A stretch of 64,000 nucleotides of DNA from Niveibacterium microcysteis (GTDB taxonomy: Bacteria > Pseudomonadota > Gammaproteobacteria > Burkholderiales > Rhodocyclaceae). Both the position numbers and the translations under genes were made by a program. A model generated the notes under the pieces. The model worked only from the letters and a program-made list of their open reading frames with translations, was not told the DNA's origin and did not search any database. This document shows, one piece after another, positions 8,206 to 16,996 of the stretch. Position 1 is the stretch's first letter. Every line of letters begins with the position of its first letter. Where the stretch lies: contig NZ_CP071060.1 of NCBI RefSeq assembly GCF_017161445.1, positions 310,001 to 374,000 on the forward strand, written 5' to 3'.

Positions 8206-9366
8206 ATGAGTTCCGTTGCCAAGAACATCAAAACACTATTCGGGAAGTACAAAGTCCTGGCGCTGGGGATCGCGATCGTCGTGATCTGGTCCTTCTTCGG
8301 CTACATGACGATGACCGCGGACGGCTCGTCCTTCCTCACGTCACGCAACTTCTCCAACCTGCTGCGGCAGATGGCGATCACCGGCATGCTGGCTTCCGGC
8401 ATGGTGTTCGTGATCATCGCGGGTGAAATCGATCTGTCAGTTGGCTCGCTGCTCGGTTTGCTCGGCGGTCTCGCGGCCGTGCTGGATGCGACCTACAAGG
8501 TGCCGGTTGCGGGCACGATTGCGATCGTGTGTTTTGCCGGTGTCCTGGTCGGTCTGATGAACGGCTACTGGGTGTCCTACCTGCGTGTGCCGTCCTTCAT
8601 CGTCGGTCTGGCGGGCATGCTGGCCTTCCGCGGCATCCTGGTCGGCCTGACACAGGGTTCCACGGTGCCGGTCGAATCCGAAGGGCTCATCGCGATCGGT
8701 CAGGCCTACCTGCCGGCCAACATCGGCTACATCCTCGCGCTCGTGTTGTTCGCGGTGCTGGTCTTCATCAGCCTGCGTACCCGTACCAACCGCGCCAAAT
8801 ACAACCTGACTGTCGCGCCGATGTGGCAGGACGCGATCAAGCTCGGTGTGACCGGCGCGCTGATCTTCGGCTTCGTTCATACGCTCGAGTCCTACCAGGG
8901 TGTGCCAGTGCCGGTGCTGGTTCTGCTGGTGGTGGCCGGTGTGTTCAGCTTCATGGCCAACAGCACGGTGTTCGGTCGCCGCATCTATGCGATCGGCTCC
9001 AACCTTGAAGCGACCCGCCTCTCTGGTGTGAATGTGCAGTTCATCAAGATGTCGATCTTCGGCATCATGGGTCTGATGTGTGCCTTCGCCGGCCTGACCA
9101 CCACGGCACGCCTGGCCTCGGGTTCGCCTTCGGCCGGTAACATGGGTGAGCTTGACGCGATCGCCTCCTGCTTCATCGGCGGTACGTCGATGCGCGGTGG
9201 TGCCGGCACGGTGTCCGGCGCGATGATCGGCGCACTGATCATGACCAGCCTCGACAACGGCATGTCGATGCTCGGCGTGGAAACTTTCTGGCAGATGATC
9301 GTCAAGGGCAGCATCCTGCTGCTGGCGGTCTGGGTCGATGTGATGTCGGGCTCCAACGAACGCTAA
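8206..9366 (+). CDS. xylH: D-xylose ABC transporter, permease
   Basis: XylH is the membrane channel of the importer, 386 residues with about ten hydrophobic segments. Family motifs include ITGMLASGMVFVIIAGEIDL followed by SVGS, the RVPSFIVGLAGMLAFRG region, and near the C terminus a Gly-rich SCFIGGTSMRGGAGTVSGA, the cytoplasmic coupling region of CUT2 permeases. Length and layout match XylH (about 390 residues). It is the last gene of the operon: a strong intrinsic terminator lies 47 bp beyond its stop, and no catabolic gene follows. Confidence 0.92.
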   Translation: MSSVAKNIKTLFGKYKVLALGIAIVVIWSFFGYMTMTADGSSFLTSRNFSNLLRQMAITGMLASGMVFVIIAGEIDLSVGSLLGLLGGLAAVLDATYKVPVAGTIAIVCFAGVLVGLMNGYWVSYLRVPSFIVGLAGMLAFRGILVGLTQGSTVPVESEGLIAIGQAYLPANIGYILALVLFAVLVFISLRTRTNRAKYNLTVAPMWQDAIKLGVTGALIFGFVHTLESYQGVPVPVLVLLVVAGVFSFMANSTVFGRRIYAIGSNLEATRLSGVNVQFIKMSIFGIMGLMCAFAGLTTTARLASGSPSAGNMGELDAIASCFIGGTSMRGGAGTVSGAMIGALIMTSLDNGMSMLGVETFWQMIVKGSILLLAVWVDVMSGSNER

Positions 9367-9413
9367 TAGTTCGCTTGTAGTCGGCTCTCCGGGTCTCCTC
9401 CCGGATGCCTTGC

Positions 9414-9437
9414 GGGGGCGCTATGCGCCCCCTTTTT
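9414..9437 (+). terminator. Intrinsic terminator of xylFGH
   Basis: GGGGGCGC (9414-9421), loop TAT, GCGCCCCC (9425-9432) and TTTTT (9433-9437): a perfect 8-bp GC stem plus T-run 47 bp after the xylH stop. It marks the end of the operon. Confidence 0.9.
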
Positions 9438-9510
9438 ACGTTGACTCGGGTCACCTCGCCGGCGCGCCGCTTCGCTTACACTGCCCGACTTTGCATTGCA
9501 GGAGGCCGCC

Positions 9511-10050
9511 ATGGCCGCATTTGAACTGACGCCAGAACTCGTGCTCGGCCATGCCGAGATGGATGCCACCCACGAAGACTTTGCCGCCGCGGTCAACGCG
9601 ATGTGCATGGCGACCGATGCCGACCTCGCAGCCACGCTCGACGCGCTGATCGAGCACTGTGTTGCCCACTTCGAGCAGGAAAACGCCTGGGCCGAATCGA
9701 TCGGTTTCCCCGGCTGCCATCGCAATGAGCATGAGCGTGTGCTGGGCGTGATGCGCGCGGTGCGCAGCGAGCTGGACAAAGGTGACTTCGGGCTTGGCCG
9801 CCGCTTGGCCGAAGAGCTGCCGGTATGGTTCCGCCATCACGCTGCGAGCATGGATGCTGCGCTGGCCGCCATGCTGAAGAACGGCCTGACGATGGCCGAC
9901 ATCGATCAGGCGCCGATCGCCTCGCCCTGCGGTGGCTCGCACGCCTGCAAGAACCACGATCACGATCATGAAGACGGCGAACACTGTCACAGCCATGATG
10001 GCGAAGCGGCTCATGCGTGCGACGGCAGCGGCGGCTGTCACGGCCACTGA
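9511..10050 (+). CDS. Bacteriohemerythrin with His/Cys-rich tail
   Basis: Bacteriohemerythrins bind O2 at a di-iron site and store, sense or scavenge oxygen. The 179-residue protein has the full ligand set: H21 (EMDATHEDF), H53 and E57 (HFEQE), H70 and H74 (HRNEH), H110 and D115 (WFRHHAASMD). No signal peptide, so cytoplasmic. After residue 138 there is an unusual 40-residue tail with ten His and five Cys (CGGSHACKNHDHDHEDGEHC onward) and a CHGH end, which looks like a metal-binding extension. The start is set by AGGAGG at 9500. It is a single-gene unit between two terminators. Confidence 0.88.
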   Translation: MAAFELTPELVLGHAEMDATHEDFAAAVNAMCMATDADLAATLDALIEHCVAHFEQENAWAESIGFPGCHRNEHERVLGVMRAVRSELDKGDFGLGRRLAEELPVWFRHHAASMDAALAAMLKNGLTMADIDQAPIASPCGGSHACKNHDHDHEDGEHCHSHDGEAAHACDGSGGCHGH

Positions 10051-10066
10051 GCGGTTCCATGCTAAT

Positions 10067-10085
10067 CGGGGGGCTGCGCCCCCCG
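10067..10085 (+). repeat. Short perfect GC hairpin
   Basis: CGGGGGGC (10067-10074), loop TGC, GCCCCCCG (10078-10085), 17 bp after the hemerythrin stop. No T-run follows. It probably acts as an mRNA 3'-end barrier together with the true terminator at 10105. Confidence 0.5.
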
Positions 10086-10104
10086 CAGCAGAATGCGACA
10101 ATCG

Positions 10105-10135
10105 CGGCGCTCCCACCGGAGCGCCGTCTTCTTTT
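10105..10135 (+). terminator. Intrinsic terminator after the hemerythrin gene
   Basis: CGGCGCTCC (10105-10113), loop CACC, GGAGCGCCG (10118-10126), then the T-rich tract TCTTCTTTT. The 9-bp stem is perfect. It separates the hemerythrin gene from the peptide transporter that starts 38 bp later. Confidence 0.85.
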
Positions 10136-10172
10136 CGGCCTACCCGGCCCCAACCACAATAGAAAAGAACCC

Positions 10173-11657
10173 ATGTCCGCCATCGTGCATCCGGCAGTCC
10201 CCGCCGCTGACGAGTTCGAGCGCCACCCGCCCGGTCTCAAGGTCATCTTCTTCACCGAGATGTGGGAGCGCTTCTCCTACTACGGCATGCGAGCACTGCT
10301 GGTGCTCTATCTGGTCAATGCGCTGGGCTATGAGCGCAAGGATGCGCTGGAGCTGTACGGCATCTATACCGGCCTGGTCTACCTCACGCCGCTGCTGGGT
10401 GGCTACCTTGCGGACAAGTACCTTGGCTTGCGCCAGGGGGCTGTCATTGGTGGCCTGATCATGATGCTGGGCCATTTCGCGATGGCGTTCGAGCCCTTGC
10501 TCCACCTCGCGCTCGGCTTGCTGATTCTCGGCAACGGTTTCTTCAAGCCGAATACCTCGACGATGGTCGGCCAGCTCTATCGCGAGCACGATCCGCGCCG
10601 CGACGGTGGCTATACGATCTTCTACATGGGCATCAACCTTGGTGCCTTTTTTTCGCCGCTCGTCGCAGGCACGCTGGGCGAAAAGCTGGGCTGGCACTGG
10701 GGCTTCGCCTCGGCTGGTGTGGGCATGGCGATTGGTGTGTTCACGCTGCTGCGCTGGCAACACTTGCTCGGCGATGCCGGTCTGCGTGCCGGCCAGCGCG
10801 CGATGGATCGCCGCGACTGGTCGCGCATTCTCGCGATCAGCGCCGCGAGCGTGCCGTTCGTGTACGCAGCGATTGCGCTGTGGGGGCTGATTTCGGCGGC
10901 GGTTGCGCCGCTGCCGCTGGTGGCTAAGCTTGCGCTTGGTTTTGCGGTGATCGGCCTCGCGCTATGGTTGCCGAACCGCTTCGGCAGCAAGGATCCGAAC
11001 GCCAAGCCGCTCAGCCGCGAGGATTGGGATGCGATCGTGGCGATCTGCATCACCTGCTTCTTCGTGATCTTCTTCTGGATGGGCTTCGAGCAGGCCGGCG
11101 GCACAATGAACTTGTTCGCCGACCAGCAGACCGATCGCCACGCCTTCGGCTTCGAGATCCCGGCATCGTGGTTCCAGTCGATCAACCCGCTTGTGATCGT
11201 GTTGCTGGCGCCGGTGTTCTCGGCCTTCTGGACCAAGCTGGATCGGTCCCGTTTCGCGCTGCCGGTTACCGCCAAACAGGCGCTCGGCATGATCGTGCTG
11301 GGTCTGGGTTTCATTGTGCTGGCGATCGCACAGGCCCAAGCGCAGCAGACCGGAAAGGTCGGCCCGCATTGGCTGTTCATCGTCTATTTCCTGCACACGG
11401 TGGGTGAGTTGATGCTGTCGCCGGTCGGGCTGTCGATGGTCTCCAAGCTGGCGCCTGCGCGCTTCGCCGGACTGTTGATGGGGGTCTGGCTGCTCAGTTC
11501 GGCGGTTGCGAACTACCTCTCCGGCACGCTCGAGCACATGCTGCAGCGCTTTGATATTCCGCTGTACTGGTTCCTCGTCGGCTCGTCGATCGGTGCTGGT
11601 CTGGTGCTGCTGGCGCTGACGCCGATGCTCAAGAAGTTGATGCACGGTCGCGGCTAA
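10173..11657 (+). CDS. POT family proton-dependent oligopeptide transporter
   Basis: POT/PTR2 transporters import di- and tripeptides with protons across the inner membrane. The 494-residue protein has about 12-14 hydrophobic segments. The hallmark TM1 motif is seen in FFTEMWERFSYYGMRALL (E-x-x-E-R-F-x-Y-Y-G), the PTR2 signature in FYMGINLGAFFSPL, and FKPNTSTMVGQLY before it. I start at ATG 10173 (MSAIVHP), after an A-rich AATAGAAAAGAACCC; longer upstream reading would run through the preceding terminator. Substrate range cannot be read from sequence. A terminator follows. Confidence 0.92.
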   Translation: MSAIVHPAVPAADEFERHPPGLKVIFFTEMWERFSYYGMRALLVLYLVNALGYERKDALELYGIYTGLVYLTPLLGGYLADKYLGLRQGAVIGGLIMMLGHFAMAFEPLLHLALGLLILGNGFFKPNTSTMVGQLYREHDPRRDGGYTIFYMGINLGAFFSPLVAGTLGEKLGWHWGFASAGVGMAIGVFTLLRWQHLLGDAGLRAGQRAMDRRDWSRILAISAASVPFVYAAIALWGLISAAVAPLPLVAKLALGFAVIGLALWLPNRFGSKDPNAKPLSREDWDAIVAICITCFFVIFFWMGFEQAGGTMNLFADQQTDRHAFGFEIPASWFQSINPLVIVLLAPVFSAFWTKLDRSRFALPVTAKQALGMIVLGLGFIVLAIAQAQAQQTGKVGPHWLFIVYFLHTVGELMLSPVGLSMVSKLAPARFAGLLMGVWLLSSAVANYLSGTLEHMLQRFDIPLYWFLVGSSIGAGLVLLALTPMLKKLMHGRG

Positions 11658-11681
11658 GGCATCGGGCACAGCTGCTGTAAG

Positions 11682-11717
11682 GGGCGGGTCGCGAAAGTGG
11701 CCCGCCCTTGTTGTTTC
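11682..11717 (+). terminator. Intrinsic terminator after the POT transporter gene
   Basis: GGGCGGG (11682-11688) pairs with CCCGCCC (11701-11707) across a 12-base loop, followed by TTGTTGTTT. It lies 25 bp past the transporter stop. Confidence 0.7.
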
Positions 11718-11788
11718 CGGGCGGCGCTCGCAGCCCGGCGCGTCATCACCTATAGTCCGCAGGGCAGGGTGCAAAACGGGGAAACCGG

Positions 11789-13087
11789 ATGTCGATGTCG
11801 CTGCAACTCCTGATCGTGCTTGGCCTGATGACGCTGAGCGCCTTCTTTTCGATTGCCGAGATCTCGCTCGCCAGCGCGCGCAAGATCAAGCTCCACGCGA
11901 TTCTGGACGGCGGTGAACCGCGCGCCGGCGATGTGATCGGGCTGCAGGAGCGGCCCGGCTACTTCTTCACCGTCGTGCAGGTCGGGCTGAATACCGTTGC
12001 GATTCTCGGTGGCATCGTCGGCGAGGGGGCGCTGTCGCCAACGTTTGCCCGCCTGATCCAGCTAGGCGGTGGCAGCGAGGAGGTGGCGTCCTCGCTTGGC
12101 TTTCTGATGTCCTTTGTCACCATCACCGCGCTGTTCATCCAGTTTGCCGATCTGATTCCAAAGCGCATTGCGATGGCGGATCCGGAGCGCTGGGCGATCC
12201 GCATCGTGCGGCCCATGCGTGTGCTGACCATTGTGCTGGCGCCGCTGGTGCTGCTCTTCAACGGCGTCGCGAATCTGTTCTTCCATGTCACCGGATTGCC
12301 GGCTGCACGCGAAGACCGCGTGACGACCGACGACATCGTGGCGATGGTCGATGCTGGGGCGGATTCCGGCGCCCTGCAGGGTAACGAACATCAACTCATC
12401 GGCAACGTGCTGGGCTTTGGCGAACGCCCGGTCGCCGCTGCGATGACGCCGCGCGACAGCGTTGTCTTCCTCGATATCACCGAAGACGCGGCCACGCTGC
12501 GCGAGAAGCTGATGACCGGCCACGCCGAGGATTTCCTGGTGTGCCGCGAACGCATCGACGACGTGATTGGCTTCCTAGAACTGCGCGATCTGATGCCAGT
12601 GCTTGCCGCCGGTGACATCGACAACCTGCCCGCGGTACTCAGTCACCTGGAACTGCGCAAGCCGCTGGTGGTGCCGGACGCACTGAATCTTGCCGACATG
12701 CTCGAACGCTTCAAGGACGCGCGCAATGACTTCGCCGTGGTGGTCAACGAGTACGCGCTGGTGGTCGGCACCGTGACGCTGGACGATCTGGTGCATTGCC
12801 TGATGGACCACATCGTCGTGCCGCAGTACGACCAGCAGATCGTGCAGCGCGGCCCAGGGTCGTGGCTGGTCGACGGCATGACGCCGATCGGCGATGTGAA
12901 GGGCCTGATCGACGTCGAGTACGCACCGGGCGAAGAGGGCTACGACACCGCCGCCGGTTTCATGATGTACATGATGAAGCGCATCCCCAAACGCGCTGAA
13001 GGCTTCGAGTTTGCCGGCCACCGCTTCGAGGCGGTCGATATCGACAATTTCAAGATCGACCAGGTCATGGTGACCCGGATCGAGTGA
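11789..13087 (+). CDS. CNNM/CorC-type membrane protein (hemolysin family)
   Basis: A 432-residue inner-membrane protein of the DUF21-CBS-CorC architecture. Residues 1 to about 175 hold the transmembrane DUF21 region (LSAFFSIAEISLASARKIKL with the conserved small-residue pocket). A CBS pair spans about 195-325 (MTPRDSVVFLDI and FAVVVNEYALVVGTVTLDDL). A C-terminal CorC/HlyC transporter-associated domain follows (PGSWLVDGMTPI, then IDNFKIDQVMVTRI). Relatives are linked to Mg2+ or Co2+ efflux and to stress resistance; the old name hemolysin is misleading. The propeller gene starts 10 bp later, so they may be co-transcribed. Confidence 0.88.
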   Translation: MSMSLQLLIVLGLMTLSAFFSIAEISLASARKIKLHAILDGGEPRAGDVIGLQERPGYFFTVVQVGLNTVAILGGIVGEGALSPTFARLIQLGGGSEEVASSLGFLMSFVTITALFIQFADLIPKRIAMADPERWAIRIVRPMRVLTIVLAPLVLLFNGVANLFFHVTGLPAAREDRVTTDDIVAMVDAGADSGALQGNEHQLIGNVLGFGERPVAAAMTPRDSVVFLDITEDAATLREKLMTGHAEDFLVCRERIDDVIGFLELRDLMPVLAAGDIDNLPAVLSHLELRKPLVVPDALNLADMLERFKDARNDFAVVVNEYALVVGTVTLDDLVHCLMDHIVVPQYDQQIVQRGPGSWLVDGMTPIGDVKGLIDVEYAPGEEGYDTAAGFMMYMMKRIPKRAEGFEFAGHRFEAVDIDNFKIDQVMVTRIE

Positions 13088-13097
13088 GGAGCGCGCC

Positions 13098-14222
13098 ATG
13101 GCTGACACTGCACTGTTGATCGCAACCCGCAAGGGACTCTGGATTCTGCGTGGCAACGCTGCGCGTACAGACTGGCGCCTTGAAGGTCCGCACTTCCTCG
13201 GCAACGTGATCCACCATGCGCGGCTCGACCCACGCGACGGCCGCACCACGCTGGTTGCTGCGCGCACCGGCCACCTGGGGCCGACCGTTTTCCGTTCCAC
13301 CGACGCGGGGGCTACCTGGCAGGAGGCGGTGACACCACCCGCCTTCCCAAAGGCGGCAGGAGGGCGGGTGGTGGAGCACGTGTTCTGGCTCACCCCGGGG
13401 CACGCGAGCGAGCCGGGTACCTGGTATGCTGGTACCAGTCCGCAAGGCCTCTTCGTTTCGAGTGACGGTGGCCTCAACTGGGCCAGTGTCGAGGGTTTCA
13501 ACGCGCACCCGGACCGACGCGCATGGTGCGGCGACGACAAGGACCAGACGCCAGATGGCGGCAAGCTGCATTCGGTGCTGGTTGACCCGCGAGACCCTGC
13601 ACACCTGTTCGTATCGATGTCGAGCGGTGGCACCTTCGAGTCACGCGCGGGCGGGGCGGACTGGACGCCGATCAATCAGGGCGCGCGCGCCGAGTTCTAC
13701 CCCGACCCCTACCCGGTGTTCGGGCAAGACCCGCACTGCGTGCGCATGCACCCGGCGCGCCCGAGTCGGCTCTATCAGCAGAACCATTGCGGGCTATTCC
13801 GCCGCGACGAGGCGGATGGCCGTTGGGTCGATATTGGCGCAAATCTGCCGCAGGACGGCGTGCGCCGCGATATCGGCTTCGGCATCGTGATACACGCGCA
13901 CCAGCCCGACACGATCTGGACCATCCCGATGGATGCCGGCAGCGTGTGGCCGCGGGTGTCGCCCGAAGGCAAACCGTGTGTGATGCGCTCGCGCGATGGC
14001 GGCGATAGCTGGCAGATGTGCCGTAGCGGGCTGCCGGGCGAGCAGGCGTGGTTCACCGTGCTACGCCAGGCCCTCACGGTGGATGGCGAGTCGACCGCCG
14101 GCGTCTACTTCGGCACCACGGGTGGCGAGGTATGGGCAAGCACGGACGAAGGCGATAACTGGCGCTGCATCGCGCGGCATTTGCCCGAGATCTACGCGCT
14201 TGAAGCGGAGCGACTCGCGTGA
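13098..14222 (+). CDS. Asp-box beta-propeller (exo-sialidase-like) protein
   Basis: A 374-residue protein with no signal peptide, so apparently cytoplasmic. It carries four BNR/Asp-box motifs (S-x-D-x-G-x-x-W): FRSTDAGATW, VSSDGGLNW, RSRDGGDSW and ASTDEGDNW. These mark a six-bladed sialidase/YCF48-like beta-propeller. The Arg triad of true sialidases is not evident, so enzymatic sialidase activity is doubtful. Blade spacing is uneven, with a long middle section (residues 130-260) rich in His, Asp and Trp. Its stop overlaps the GTG start of a MoaD/ThiS-like gene, implying translational coupling and a joint function that I cannot name. Confidence 0.75.
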   Translation: MADTALLIATRKGLWILRGNAARTDWRLEGPHFLGNVIHHARLDPRDGRTTLVAARTGHLGPTVFRSTDAGATWQEAVTPPAFPKAAGGRVVEHVFWLTPGHASEPGTWYAGTSPQGLFVSSDGGLNWASVEGFNAHPDRRAWCGDDKDQTPDGGKLHSVLVDPRDPAHLFVSMSSGGTFESRAGGADWTPINQGARAEFYPDPYPVFGQDPHCVRMHPARPSRLYQQNHCGLFRRDEADGRWVDIGANLPQDGVRRDIGFGIVIHAHQPDTIWTIPMDAGSVWPRVSPEGKPCVMRSRDGGDSWQMCRSGLPGEQAWFTVLRQALTVDGESTAGVYFGTTGGEVWASTDEGDNWRCIARHLPEIYALEAERLA

Positions 14223-14494
14223 TCGTGCGAGTGCGCCTGCCGACGCATCTGCATCAGTACAGCGGCGGCTTGGCCGATGTGCTGGTCGACTGCGCCGCGC
14301 CTGCGACACTGGCGGATGTGATGGCGGCGCTGGATGCCCGCTGGCCCGGTGTGCGGCATCGGCTGATCGACGAGCAAGACGGCATCCGTCGGCACATCCG
14401 CATCTTCGTCGGCAGCGCGGCTGTGCCCGGCATCGCGGTGCCGGTGGGCGAGGGCGAGGACGTGATGATTGTCGCGGCGCTGTCGGGCGGTTAA
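14219..14494 (+). CDS. MoaD/ThiS family ubiquitin-like protein
   Basis: A 91-residue beta-grasp protein ending in LSGG, the C-terminal Gly-Gly that MoaD, ThiS and other sulfur carriers need for adenylation and thiocarboxylation. The internal pattern fits: hydrophobic strands, ATLADVMAALDARWPG helix, RRHIRIFVGS strand, then GEGEDVMIVAA. The GTG start at 14219 overlaps the TGA of the propeller gene, so coupling is strong. No moaE, moeB, thiF or thiG lies in the window, so it is probably not the housekeeping molybdopterin or thiamine carrier. The partner enzyme is unknown. Confidence 0.82.
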   Translation: MIVRVRLPTHLHQYSGGLADVLVDCAAPATLADVMAALDARWPGVRHRLIDEQDGIRRHIRIFVGSAAVPGIAVPVGEGEDVMIVAALSGG

Positions 14495-14516
14495 CGACGC
14501 GACAGCCGCACCGTGA

Positions 14517-14942
14517 CTACCTTGTTCGGCAGCTGACGATCAGCGGCTTGCCGGCGGGCGGTGTGCGGAGCGCCGAGCACTCGTTCGCAGGCGGGTAGAT
14601 CATCCGGTAGATGCGCCGTTCGGTGCCTTCGTAACGGCACGCGATGATCTTCGGGCCCGGCAGATACCACGTCACGCGCTGGCTGCCCTTGCTGCCCTGT
14701 TCTTCCTGAAGCTGCGGGGTCTTGGTCGGGTCGCCGACATACACCTCGGCGCCGGCCAGCGCGGCGGGGGTACTCGGCACTTCGGCGGCGCTTGCTTCGG
14801 CCGAAGCAGGCGCAAAGGTGGCGTAACCACCGGCGAGCTTCAGCGATGTGTCGAAGGCGGGCGGGCACTTCACCTCGACATAACGTTGTGCGAATGCGGC
14901 CGGGCAAATCAGGACGGCAAGCAGCAGTGCAAGGTAGCGCAT
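14517..14942 (-). CDS. Small exported protein, function unknown
   Basis: A 141-residue precursor with a signal peptide (MRYLALLLAVLICPAAFAQ, cleavage near residue 18). An upstream ATG would add 14 residues before the signal and is rejected. The mature protein has Cys residues in EVKCPPAF, ACRYEG, NECSAL and VSCRTR, suggesting two disulfides in a small periplasmic fold. The middle (residues 38-60) is Ala/Ser/Glu-rich. It lies convergent with the MoaD gene (22 bp between stops) and 32 bp from the end of the window's rep gene, which lies downstream on the same strand. Not recognised with confidence. Confidence 0.6.
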   Translation of the reverse strand: MRYLALLLAVLICPAAFAQRYVEVKCPPAFDTSLKLAGGYATFAPASAEASAAEVPSTPAALAGAEVYVGDPTKTPQLQEEQGSKGSQRVTWYLPGPKIIACRYEGTERRIYRMIYPPANECSALRTPPAGKPLIVSCRTR

Positions 14943-15016
14943 GGCGGTTCCGTGGGCTCGGTAGGTCTGTTCAGCGTAGCGCAAGCCGCGTGTTTCGTCA
15001 GGGTGCCTGGCGATCT

Positions 15017-16996
15017 TCAGGTCCGCCCCAGCATCGCACGCAGGTTGGCCAGTTTGGCCTTTGCGTCTTCCTTCGACACCACTGCGTTCTTGTCCGGCCG
15101 TTTCACGCTGTCGGCGCCCAGTTCTTCAATGAAGCGCGAGGGCTCCACCGTGTGCCATTCGCCCGCTGCCTTGCGACGGTCGCAGTAGGTGATCGTCAGG
15201 CTGCGCTGTGCGCGGGTCACGCCGACGTACATCAGGCGGCGCTCTTCCTCGACCTTGTCCTCGTCAATGCTGCTCTGGTGTGGCAGCAGGCCTTCCTCGA
15301 CGCCGATCAGGAATACATGTGGCCACTCAAGGCCCTTGCTCGCATGCAGCGTCGCGAGCTGGACGCCGTCGAAATCCTCGTCTTCCTTGTCGAGCATCGA
15401 GATCAGCGCGATCGTCTGCGTCAGTTCGAGCAGGTTCTTCTTGTCTTCCTCGCCTTTGCGACCAAGCCAGCCGACAAAGTCGGAGACGTTGCTCCACTTG
15501 GTTTCCGCCTCGCGCTGCTCGCAGTGTTCGTAAAGCCAGGCTTCGTAGCCGATCGCGCGGATCAGGTCGTCGAGCACCTGCTTGGCAGGTTCGCGCTGGG
15601 CGCGGTATTCGATCTTGTTGATGAAGTTGCCGAACTCGCGCACTGCTTCGAGCTGGCGGTGCGGCACATGCTGCTCCGCGCCTTCCTCGAACGCGGCAGA
15701 GAAGAGGCCAATATGCCGCTTGCCGGCGTAGTTGCCGAGCGCTTCAAGCGTCGCGGGCCCGATGCCGCGGCGCGGTGTGGTCATCGAGCGGATGAAGGCG
15801 AGATCGTCGTCCGGGTTCAGCAGCAGGCGCAGGTAGCTGGTGATGTCCTTGATCTCGGCGCGGTCAAAGAAGCTCTGCCCGCCGGAGATGACGTAGGGCA
15901 CCTTGAAGTTGCGCAGGGTCTGTTCGATCAGGCGTGCCTGATGGTTGCCGCGATACAGGATCGCGTAATCGCGCCAGTGCGTACGGCATTCGAACTTGTG
16001 CGCCTGCATCCGCTTGATCACCACCTCGGCTTCGTTTTCTGCATCGCGCGTGGCAACGATGTGGATCGGGTCGCCGATGCCGTGCTCGGACCATAGCCGC
16101 TTGTCGAACATCTTCTCGTTGTTGGCGATCAGCGTGTTTGCGGCGGTCAGGATGCGGTTGGTGGAGCGGTAGTTCTGTTCCAGCTTGATCACGCGCAGGT
16201 TCGGATAGTCGCGCGCGAGCTGGTTGAGGTTTTCCACATCGGCGCCGCGCCAGGCGTAAATCGCCTGATCGTCGTCGCCGACCGCGGTGAAGGCGCCGCG
16301 CACGCCGGCGATCTGGCGCAGCAGCTTGTACTGAGCGCGGTTGGTGTCCTGGTATTCGTCGACCAGCAGGTAGCGCAGTTTGTTCTGCCAGCGCTCGCGG
16401 GCCTCCGGGTGCTCGTCGAACAGGCGCACCGGCAGCGCGATCAGGTCATCGAAGTCCACCGCTTGGTAGGCGCGCAGGGTTTTCTCATAGGCCGGGTAGA
16501 GTTTTGCCGCAGCGGCTTCGATCTCGTCGCTGGCGAGCTTTTCGGCCTCTTGCGGCGTGATCAGCGCGTTCTTCCAGCCTGAGATCGTCCAGTGGATCGC
16601 CTTGAGCATGGCCTTGTCCGCGTTGGTCGCGAGGTCGGCAACGATCTGGTGTGTGTCGGAGGCGTCAAGGATCGAGAACTGCGGTTTGAGGCCTGCGAGC
16701 TTGGCTTCCTGCCGCACGATGCGCACGCCCAGCGCATGGAAGGTGCACACCGTGAGGCCCTTCGATTCGCCGCCGCTGAGCAGGTGGCCGACGCGCTCCT
16801 GCATCTCTTTCGCGGCCTTGTTCGTGAAGGTGATCGCGGCGATGTTTTGCGCGCTCATGCCGCAGGTTTTCACGAGGTGCGCGATCTTTGCGGTGATGAC
16901 GCGCGTCTTGCCCGAGCCGGCGCCGGCCAGCACGAGACAGGGACCATCAAGATATTTCGCCGCCTCGCGTTGCGGGGCGTTGAGGGTGGACAGCAT
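15017..16996 (-). CDS. rep: ATP-dependent DNA helicase Rep
   Basis: Rep is a 3'-5' superfamily 1 helicase that helps replication forks past bound proteins. The 659-residue protein (E. coli Rep is about 670) has the canonical motifs: LNAPQREA (Q motif), AGAGSGKT (Walker A), ITFTNKAAKEM (Ia), LLVDEYQDTN (II), VGDDDQAIYAWRGA (III), LEQNYRST (IV), TLHASKGLEW (V) and EEERRLMYVGVTRA (VI). DEYQDTN and LSTLNAPQ favour Rep over UvrD. I start at ATG 16996; a 41-residue Pro/Arg-rich upstream extension is rejected. It is followed by the small exported protein on the same strand. Confidence 0.92.
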   Translation of the reverse strand: MLSTLNAPQREAAKYLDGPCLVLAGAGSGKTRVITAKIAHLVKTCGMSAQNIAAITFTNKAAKEMQERVGHLLSGGESKGLTVCTFHALGVRIVRQEAKLAGLKPQFSILDASDTHQIVADLATNADKAMLKAIHWTISGWKNALITPQEAEKLASDEIEAAAAKLYPAYEKTLRAYQAVDFDDLIALPVRLFDEHPEARERWQNKLRYLLVDEYQDTNRAQYKLLRQIAGVRGAFTAVGDDDQAIYAWRGADVENLNQLARDYPNLRVIKLEQNYRSTNRILTAANTLIANNEKMFDKRLWSEHGIGDPIHIVATRDAENEAEVVIKRMQAHKFECRTHWRDYAILYRGNHQARLIEQTLRNFKVPYVISGGQSFFDRAEIKDITSYLRLLLNPDDDLAFIRSMTTPRRGIGPATLEALGNYAGKRHIGLFSAAFEEGAEQHVPHRQLEAVREFGNFINKIEYRAQREPAKQVLDDLIRAIGYEAWLYEHCEQREAETKWSNVSDFVGWLGRKGEEDKKNLLELTQTIALISMLDKEDEDFDGVQLATLHASKGLEWPHVFLIGVEEGLLPHQSSIDEDKVEEERRLMYVGVTRAQRSLTITYCDRRKAAGEWHTVEPSRFIEELGADSVKRPDKNAVVSKEDAKAKLANLRAMLGRT

